A stretch of 64,000 nucleotides of DNA from NORP233 sp050186825 (GTDB taxonomy: Bacteria; Planctomycetota; J058), in assembly GCA_050186825.1 (NCBI GenBank), contig JBFWYD010000030.1, positions 56,818-120,817 on the forward strand, given 5' to 3'. The position numbers and the translations under genes were made by a program. The notes under the pieces are model-generated. The model had not been told where the DNA came from, made no database searches, and saw only the letters and a list, made by a program, of their open reading frames with translations. The number at the start of each line of letters is the position of its first letter. Within the stretch, counting starts at the first letter, position 1. Below, piece by piece: positions 28,714 through 36,000 of the stretch.

Positions 28714-28755
28714 GGACTCCAGCGAACGGAATCCAGCGAACGGAATCCAGCAAAA
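28714..28755. repeat. 14-bp tandem repeat, three copies
   Basis: The unit GGAATCCAGCGAAC occurs three times in a row with one or a few changes, between the tRNA and its terminator. Function is unknown. Confidence 0.7.
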
Positions 28756-28761
28756 CAGGGC

Positions 28762-28788
28762 AATGGCCGACGGTCTCCGTCGGCCATT
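28762..28788 (+). terminator. Terminator downstream of tRNA-Gly
   Basis: Perfect 12-base arms (28762-28773 and 28777-28788) around a TCT loop, followed by CGTCGTTT. It probably ends the tRNA transcript. Confidence 0.8.
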
Positions 28789-28890
28789 CGTCGTTTAAGA
28801 CCCCGACGAGTCCTGCACCTTCGCTCCTCGGTCCCCCCCGACCATTGCTTATCCTTGCCCGCCCTTCAGCCCAGCCAGGACGGACGAGCC

Positions 28891-29856
28891 ATGGGACCGA
28901 TCACCCAGTTCATCGAGCACCACTACCGCCACTTCAACGCCGCCGCCCTGCGCGACGCGGCGCGGGCCTACAAGGCGCACGTCGAGGCCGGCAAGCCGAT
29001 GCTCGTGACCCTAGCCGGCGCCATGAGCTCCGGTGAGCTTGGGCTCTCGCTGGCCGAGATGATCCGCCAGGGCAAGGTGCACGCGATCTGCTGCACGGGC
29101 GCCAACCTCGAGGAGGACGTCTACAACCTGGTCGCCCACGACCACTACGAGCGGATCCCCAACTACCGCAACCTCTCCGACGAGCAGGAGCAGGCGCTCC
29201 TCGAGCGCCACCTGAACCGGGTCACCGACACCTGCATCCCGGAGGAGGAGGCGATCCGCGTGATCGAGGGGCAGATCGTCAAGAAGTGGCAGGCCGCGGG
29301 CCAGGAGGGCCAGAGCAAGCTCCCCCACCAGTACTTCTACGAGCTGCTGCGCGAGGGTGCCTTCAAGGCCAGCTACCAGATCGACCCCAAGGACTCCTGG
29401 CTGATGGCCGCCGCGGAGCGCGACCTGCCCCTGTTCGTCCCCGGCTGGGAGGACTCGACCACCGGAAACATCTTCGCGGCCCACGTACTCGAGGGCGACG
29501 TCCCGCGCGCGGTCATGAAGGGCGGGATCGACTACATGCTCGAGCTGGCCCAGTGGTACCCGCGCACGGCCAAGGACGAGGGCGTCGGCTTCTTCCAGAT
29601 CGGCGGCGGAATCGCGGGCGACTTCCCGATCTGCGTGGTCCCGATGCTCGAGCAGGACCTCGAGCGCCCCACGCCCAAGTGGAACTACTTCTGTCAGATC
29701 TCGGACTCGACCACGAGCTACGGCTCCTACTCCGGCGCCGTCCCCAACGAGAAGATCACCTGGGGCAAGCTCTCGGTGGACACGCCCCGGTTCATCGTCG
29801 AGTCCGACGCCACGATCGTGGCCCCCCTGATCTTCAGCTACGTCCTCGGCTGGTAG
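28891..29856 (+). CDS. Deoxyhypusine synthase-family protein
   Basis: A 321-residue protein of the deoxyhypusine synthase fold. The NAD-binding segments (LAGAMSSGELG, CTGANLEEDVYN, GGGIAGDF) and the C-terminal TWGKL block, whose lysine corresponds to the active-site lysine of the eukaryotic enzyme, are all present. Bacteria lack eIF5A, so bacterial members are thought to act on polyamines instead, for example making homospermidine; the substrate here is not determined. ATG 28891 has AGGACGG upstream. The gene stands alone after the tRNA, with repeats downstream. Confidence 0.88.
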   Translation: MGPITQFIEHHYRHFNAAALRDAARAYKAHVEAGKPMLVTLAGAMSSGELGLSLAEMIRQGKVHAICCTGANLEEDVYNLVAHDHYERIPNYRNLSDEQEQALLERHLNRVTDTCIPEEEAIRVIEGQIVKKWQAAGQEGQSKLPHQYFYELLREGAFKASYQIDPKDSWLMAAAERDLPLFVPGWEDSTTGNIFAAHVLEGDVPRAVMKGGIDYMLELAQWYPRTAKDEGVGFFQIGGGIAGDFPICVVPMLEQDLERPTPKWNYFCQISDSTTSYGSYSGAVPNEKITWGKLSVDTPRFIVESDATIVAPLIFSYVLGW

Positions 29857-29886
29857 CCCGCCAGGGGTAGTCCAGCCCGTCGCGGG

Positions 29887-29930
29887 CGAGACCGAGACCG
29901 AGTCCGAGTCCGGGACCGAGACCGAGACGG
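29887..29930. repeat. CCGAGA/CCGAGT hexamer tract
   Basis: A run of six-base units of the form CCGAGA, CCGAGT or CCGGGA directly follows the deoxyhypusine-synthase-like gene. A related tract is at 30482-30555. Confidence 0.75.
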
Positions 29931-29965
29931 CCTACCTACCTCGCCCGAGGCGACGCACGACCCAA

Positions 29966-30470
29966 CCTTCGCGTTCTTCGTGCCTTTCCCGCCCTCGAAG
30001 CCGACCGCGACCTTCGCGGTCTTCGTTCCTTTCCCGCCCTCGAGGTTCCAAGACCTCTTCGCGCCTCTGCGTCTTGGCGCCTTTGCGTTGAATGAACGTG
30101 TTGCTCGAGCGAGGGCGCGCAGCGCCCGAGGTCGAGCAACACGACGCAAGCGGTGTGGCCGAGCGCAGCTCGGCCTCCGCGCCCGCGAACCGCCGTCGCA
30201 GCTCCTGGTCCTTCCGCCTCGCGCAGCGCGTCCGCGAATCCGGGGGGCCGCGCACCACGACGGCAGGGCTCCCGGCTGCGATTCCGATTCGCGGCGCGTG
30301 CTCTGGAGGCGGAGGGGCCAGGGAGCTCCCAGGGCGGTTCGTTCAACGCAAAGGCGCAAAGGCGCAGAGTCGCGAAGCCTCGTGCGGTGGAGTGAGGCCG
30401 GGAAAGACGCGGAGAACGCGAAGGGGCCCCCGGTGGAGTGAGGCCGAGAAAGACGCGGAGAACGCGAAGG
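29966..30470. repeat. Complex direct and inverted repeats (CGCAAAGGCGC / GACGCGGAGAACGCG family)
   Basis: The left side has two 32-bp direct repeats (29966-29997 and 30011-30042) and a GCGCCTCTGCGTCTTGGCGC block. The right side has the inverse forms: CGCAAAGGCGC blocks at 30341-30377 and two 39-bp direct repeats at 30386-30424 and 30432-30470. The two sides are inverted relative to each other. Between them is a hairpin (arms 30097-30108 and 30132-30143). No gene is supported in this stretch. Blocks of this CGCAAAGGCGC type are common intergenic repeats in several phyla. Confidence 0.7.
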
Positions 30471-30481
30471 TTCGGGGTGCG

Positions 30482-30555
30482 CGAGCCCGAGCCCGAGCCC
30501 GATCGAGGGCCGAGGCCGAGTCCGAGGCCGAGTCCGAGTCCGAGACGACCGAGGC
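30482..30555. repeat. CGAGNN hexamer tract
   Basis: Six-base units such as CGAGCC, CGAGTC and CGAGGC are repeated about twelve times just before the terminal hairpin of the candidate RNA. Confidence 0.75.
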
Positions 30556-30573
30556 CTCGGCCCGGAACCAAAG

Positions 30574-32580
30574 ACAGCGGCCCGCAGCTCTCGCTGCGGG
30601 CCGCTGTAGTGTCAGGCGCAAGATCGCGCCGCCCAGTGCCCCTCCGAAGCCTCTCGTCGGGGGTGGTTGGATCGCCCGGGCGTCACCGCCCGTCGCCGCG
30701 CTCGCCGTGCTCCCCGACGTTCCTCGGGGCGACTCGCGCGACGCTTGCTGGCCCGAAGCCAGCGCTGCGTCCGCACTCTCCTGGGGTTTCCGATCCTGCG
30801 TGGTGTTGTTTGTAGACGAGGAGTGTCTCGCGCGAACCTTCGACACCTGGACCAGGTCCTCCGCGGACCCAGCCTTCCCTCGCCCACCGGTCGCCCTAGC
30901 CAAAAGCTCGGGTTCATCCCACCGTGGACCAGCGCCCCTTCAGAGCCTCGACCACCTCTCCTTTCGCCCGGCTGCCCGACCCATCCTGGTCGGGTCCGAC
31001 TTCCCTGGGGTTCCGACGCCCTTCAACGGCATCCTCACGCGAGCCCCTCGTCGTCTCGTCGGCCGCCGAGGCGGCCTCCTTCCGACTGGAGCGGGTCGTT
31101 CGCGACGTCGCTCCGGCTCCGACCTCGGGCTTTCTCAGCCCCTCGTCGGCTTACGCAAGCGTGAGTTCCACGGCCTTGTTTCGTGCCGCAACCGTCCCTG
31201 GACTGCCTACCGTCGAGCCTTCCCCTCGCGAGGATCGCGCGTCCCTCACGGGACACCCCTCTCGGGGCTGCATGCTCCCCTGCGGTCATCCGCCGCCGTG
31301 CAGAGCGACGTCGTTCGCGGTCGTTCGCCGCCGGTTTCCTCCGACTGCCGCGCCCCGAGCAACCCTCGCGTCCCCCGGACGAATCCGAGCTCCGCTCCTG
31401 CTGCCCTCTTCCTGGGTCGCTTTCGCCGGGTTCCCCCGTCGACTATGGGCCCCCTTTCCGCGCGCCGCCTCGCCTCCCCCGGAGGGGAAGGAAGCCCCTG
31501 GCTCTCTTGGAGCGCAGGGCGAGGACGCGCCTCCCGGTCACCCTGGACCTCGAACGGCGTTGGCCGCTCGTTCCGCCGGCTTCATCCGCTCCGAAGCCTT
31601 GATCCCCTCGCGAGTCCGTTCACGCCCGGCCGGGTCGCCCCGGTCGCGCGGCCGCTGCTCGAGTCGTTGCCTCTCCAGAGACCCACCCGCTTCGCCTCGG
31701 AGCCTCCAACCCGCTCGACCTGCCTCGCCCGAAAGACGGAGGACGGATCCAGCACGCGCCCACCGCCCGGTCCGTAGTGGACCTTGGGTAGGACGCGCGA
31801 CCCGAAGGACCGCGGCCCCTCGAGCCAGGTGCGACCGGTGCGTGGGAAGCCACGTCGGTCGCTGGGCGGTGATCCGGTCCGGTTGGACCGGGCCGCGCCG
31901 CCTCTCGGCGGCGACTCCTACTCCCTTGGCCTTGGGCCACGAGCGAGCTCGTCCCGAAGGACGCTCCCTCTCGCGTTGTCACCGCTCGCTCGCGCGCGCG
32001 GTCGCCCTGACCTTCGGAGCTTCTGAGTGCGAAGAGAGCGACGCTCCTCGACCGGGCGTCCCCGCAGGGACTCCACGACCCCGCGCGCACCCGAAGGTGC
32101 GCGACGGTTCCTCTCCCCGAGGGGAGAAGAGGACGAGCGCCATGCCTCTCGTGAGGTTTGGTGCCTTCTCGCCGACCTCGCGGCTGCGGACTCGCCGAAG
32201 CTTCTGGACCGGTTTCGCCCCCGAAGGAACGCCCCCGTCGTCTGGATCGTCGACCGCCCGTCTCCGTGCGGCCCGCGCGACCCTTCGAAGCCTCGTCTCC
32301 TCCTACTCCCCCGAAGGAGAGCGCCTCGTCGTCGTCGTTCTCGGCTGTTGGCGGGAACCGCTCCCGCGCCTGACGGGGGAGAGAATACGGATCGCCCCCG
32401 ACGATCGCGAGCGCTTCTTCGCAGGCCCGCTCGGGAGGCCATGTGGAGCGCGGCCCCGCGTTCTTCCACACGCGTCACAGGTCGAGTGACTCTCGCGCGG
32501 CCGAAGTGGACAGGTTGGGGAGAGCCTTTGGGATCGTGCGGTAAAGATTTTTTCTGGACGTCGCCTTGACCTGTCCTTGG
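30574..32580 (-). ncRNA. Candidate large structured non-coding RNA (about 2 kb)
   Basis: No frame here has the strong third-position GC bias or any protein motif seen in neighbouring genes. The minus strand shows many compact hairpins. Six have cUNCGg tetraloops (31473-31490, 31950-31963, 32058-32071, 32084-32103, 32216-32231, 32306-32321); three of these need G-U pairs that exist only on the minus strand. Others are a two-tier helix at 31119-31149 with symmetric GAG/GAG internal loop, and perfect helices at 31061-31076 and 30975-30994. The 3' end is a 15-bp hairpin (30574-30607) with a GAGA loop, followed on the minus strand by CTTTGGTT. An 8-bp pairing (32508-32515 with 32569-32576) may close the 5' part. 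Boundaries and identity are inference; no rRNA, group II intron domain V or RNase P signature was found. Confidence 0.5.
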
Positions 32581-32699
32581 CGCGGCGGCGCACGTGGACC
32601 CGCCGCGCCGGCGGCTGGCGGCGACATCCGGGCAAGCGTTTGCGAGCGCGCGAGTTGAGCCCCCGATGCACGCTCCTGGGGGCGCGTGCTCACGGCGTA

Positions 32700-32714
32700 G
32701 TGCCTAGGGCACTT
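32700..32714. promoter_or_regulatory. Small palindrome between the ybaB-like gene and the candidate RNA
   Basis: AGTGCC-TAG-GGCACT is a perfect inverted repeat in an otherwise featureless 200-base spacer (32581-32781). It could be an operator, a processing hairpin or the end of the ybaB-like transcript. No clear promoter is seen. Confidence 0.35.
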
Positions 32715-32781
32715 AATGCTTAGGGCGCAACGGCGCGAGAGGGGATCGGCCTAAGCGATTCGCGGGGAAGGGCTTGAGCGC

Positions 32782-33066
32782 TCAGTGGCTTGATCCGCCG
32801 AGCTCCATTTCCTCCATCACGGTTCGCATCTCCTCGGCCGCGAGCTTCTGGGAGACCTGGATCGCCTCGTTGATGCTGGCGAGCAGGTCGGCCTCGAGCT
32901 CGGCCGGCGCTTGGCAGGCCGCCGGATCGACCGAAATCGAGACCACGCGCTGCGCGCCCGTGATCGTGATCGTCACGCCCCCGCGTTGGGCTTCGATTCG
33001 GAGCCCCGCCAGGGCGTCCTTGACCTTCTGCGCCCGCTGCTGCAGGTCGGCGAGCTTCTCGAGCAC
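32782..33066 (-). CDS. YbaB/EbfC-family nucleoid-associated protein
   Basis: A 94-residue protein with a helical N-terminus (LADLQQRAQKVKDALAGL), a central beta segment (GGVTITITGAQRVVSISVD) and a helical C-terminus, the normal YbaB/EbfC layout. These proteins form dimers and bind DNA. The GTG start at 33066 follows GGAGG by about five bases, and the gene begins eleven bases after the stop of the large HTH-NB-ARC gene, so it is in the same operon. The usual partners dnaX and recR are absent, which makes this copy a possible accessory member of the STAND system. Confidence 0.8.
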   Translation of the reverse strand: MLEKLADLQQRAQKVKDALAGLRIEAQRGGVTITITGAQRVVSISVDPAACQAPAELEADLLASINEAIQVSQKLAAEEMRTVMEEMELGGSSH

Positions 33067-33077
33067 ACAGCCTCCGA

Positions 33078-36000
33078 TCAGGCCGGGAGGGGGACCAGGC
33101 GTTCGGCGTCCTGGCGAGTGAAGATGGGGAAGACGCAACGCACGCCGGCGAGCCAGAAGCTCGGCACCCAGGCGAGCTCCCCGCGCCAGTCAGCGTCGCC
33201 CACGGGGTCTCCGTGCAGCACCCTCGGTGGCGCTTCGTTCCTGCTGCCGGTCGTGGGAGCGGCCCAGGAGCCCATGACCGGCCCGTCCGCCGCGCGAGCG
33301 CAAGGCAGGGGGACGTCGAGGGACGCGAGCAGGTCGGAGCAGGACTCTGCCAGCCCTCGCGTCAGCTCGTCGACGTCGGCAGTCGTGAGCTCGATCTCTG
33401 CGAACCTGGACCGCTCTTGCGCGAGGGCCGCGACGATCGAGTCGAGCTCGGCGGGCGCGCGCTCCCGCGCGGCGAGGAGGAGGTCGACCTTCTCGTGGGC
33501 CAGGATCGTGGGTGCGCCCAGGACGGCGCGGAGGAAGTCCTCTCGATCGACGCCTACGGCCGTCCCCAGGGAGCGCAGCAGCTCCGCTCCCACCCACTCG
33601 GTCGCCATCAGGGCGCGGAACAGCTGCCGCAGGTTCTCCTCGTGTCGCGGGCCCCCCTCGGCGCCCGCCAGGGGCGGATGGGCCTGAACCAGCTGGCCGT
33701 TGGCCGCGCCCTCGATTCGGCGCAGGAGCCCGGCGGTGGCTGCCTCCCAGGTTTCCCAGGACTCGGGCGCGTGCCCGGCCGCGAGCTGCCAGGTTGCGGT
33801 GTGCCACTCGTGCCAGGTGGGGAGGCGCTTTCCCCGAGCGCGGGCGAACTCGACCGCGATCTCGCGGCTGACCAGCGCGGGCCGCTCGGCGCCTGCGCCC
33901 TCGGCGAGCCCCAGGTCGAGGAGGGACGCGGCCGCCGCGTCAACGTAAAAGGGGTAGAGCCAGAGCTCGCGGCCGCGCGGCGCGGCCTGCAAGCCGCCGC
34001 GGACGAGCCGCATGGGTCGCCCGTCCTCCAGGTGCGCCGCGCCGGGGAGGTCCCGCCGCCAGTCCACCGCCCACGCGCACAAGCTCGCCGGCGGCTCGGC
34101 GAGCTGCAGGCGCGCGGGGTCGATCCCCGCCCGCTCAGCCGCGAGGAGGAAGTACGGCTCCAGGCCGGGCGGCCAGCCCGCGGTCCAACTCGCGAAGGCC
34201 GCGCGCGCGCGACTCAGGAGCGGGCCAGACCTCGCAGGGTCGGCGGCGAGGAGCCCCTCGAGCAGCAGCTGCCAGCCGAGCAGCTCGTCCAGCGAGTGGC
34301 CCCGCACCAGCTCGCTCAGCTCGCTCCCCTCCGCCGAGAGCTCGTCGGCGAGCGGGTCGACGGCGGCGCGCGCCAGGAGCGCTCGCAGCCGGAGGAGCAC
34401 CAGCCGGCGTCGCCGCGCGGGCGGCGCGGCAGCGGGCAGCTCGCTCTCGACCGACAGGGCGGCGGCCAGGGCGCGTTCGGCGTGGTCTCGCGCGCCCTGC
34501 CAGTCTCGCGCGGCCGCCGCACGAGCCCAGAGGATCCCCGATCGGTCGTCATGGAACATGGACGCGGCCGCGCCCAGGTCACGCCACCGGCGCTCGATGT
34601 CGGCCAGGGTGAGCTCGAGCTCGGGCAGGGGGGCCGGGTCCAGGAGGTCCCGTGCCCGCGCCAGCGCCAGCTCGCACGTGAGCACATCCATGGGGGACAG
34701 CTCCAGGTCTCGGTCTTCCCGAGATGAGCGCTCGACCGCCGTCTGGAACACGCGCTGGCAGGACGAGAGCAAGGGACGGGTCATGCGCTGGCGATCGGCG
34801 AGGGTGTCCACGGCCCAGCGGAGGTCGTGGACGACGTTCGAGAGGAAGGCGCTGTTCGCGGCGCAGAGCCCGAGCGCGGCGTAGTGGGGCTCGAGCGGCG
34901 AGCGCTCGCGAATCAGGCGCTGGACGACGAGGGTCTCCACCGCGGGGCTCTCGCTGCTGCGCCCATCCAGGAGGAGGTGGCACGACATGTCGCGCAGGGT
35001 CTCGTAGAGGGCGCGGAGCTGCGCCTCGGAGGTGCCGGCCGCGTTCAGGAGGTCGAGCTGGAGCATGTAGCTGCGGCCCCAGCACGCGCGCTCCTGGAAG
35101 CGATCGGAGCGGTCGAGGACCTCGAGCGCCTCGCCGAGCAGCTCTCGGCCTCGCTTCGGCCTTCCCATCCGATCCAGCAGCTCGCCGAGATACAGCTTGA
35201 GCCGGGCGTTCTGCTCCACGAGCCCGGCGCGGGCGGCCAGCTCCGCGGCGCCCTCCAGCAGCTGGCGACAGAGACCCCAGCCGGCCTCGCGGAAGTAGTG
35301 GTGATGGTGGTGCTCCACCACGAGCCGGATGGCGAGCTCGGCCTGCGTCCCCAGCCGTGGGAGCAGGTCGAGCAGCGACTCGCCCTCGTGGGGGGCGTTC
35401 GTGAGCGCCTCGAGCCCCGCTCGCTGGACGCCTGCGAGGGTGGGGCCGTCCACCGCCTCGAGCTCGCTCACCTCCTCCGCTTGCCGGCGCTCCTCGAAGG
35501 CGAACTCCCGGATCAGGGGGTGAATGCCGATCACCTCCCCCTCTCCCCGCTCGAGGAGGGCGACGCCCTGCAGCACTGCCACAGCCTGGCGGAAGGTGCT
35601 CGGCACGCGCAGCGCCGACAGGTCCTCTCGCCAGGCTGCGACGGGGTCGTCGGGCTCGGGGCCCTCCTCCGCCGCCGCTGCCTCGACCCGGGCCGACCCC
35701 GCGACGGCCGCCGCCGGACCCCCTGCAGTCGGATCCCCTGCGACCCCTGCTTCGGTCTGCTCCGCCGCCTCCTCCTCCGGCAGGTAGTGGTGCAGGGTGC
35801 TCAAGAGGTGCGTGGACGGCGGACCGGGGAGCGCCGCGGCGTGCAGCCTCGCCCGCCGCTGGGCGACGAGCTCCACCCACTGGGCCTCGGCCTTGCGCCG
35901 CAAGGCGAGCAGTCGGACCTGGTGTCGCTCGTCGAGCCGCCCGAACTTCCGGCGCTCTTCCTCGAAGATGCCGATGAGGTCATGGAGCTGTTGGTCGCTC

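Noticed and set aside
28612..28890. Integrative-element attachment site at the tRNA-Gly 3' end
   Set aside because: No repeat of the tRNA 3' end and no integrase gene were found in the window.
30092..32489. Two plus-strand frames of more than 500 residues in the candidate RNA region
   Set aside because: They overlap each other in different frames, lack codon bias, ribosome sites and motifs, and are Ser/Arg/Pro-rich. They are more simply antisense readings of structured RNA.
30574..32580. Ribosomal RNA, group II intron or RNase P RNA
   Set aside because: I found no 16S or 23S universal motifs on either strand, no domain V-like hairpin or reverse transcriptase, and no RNase P core sequence.
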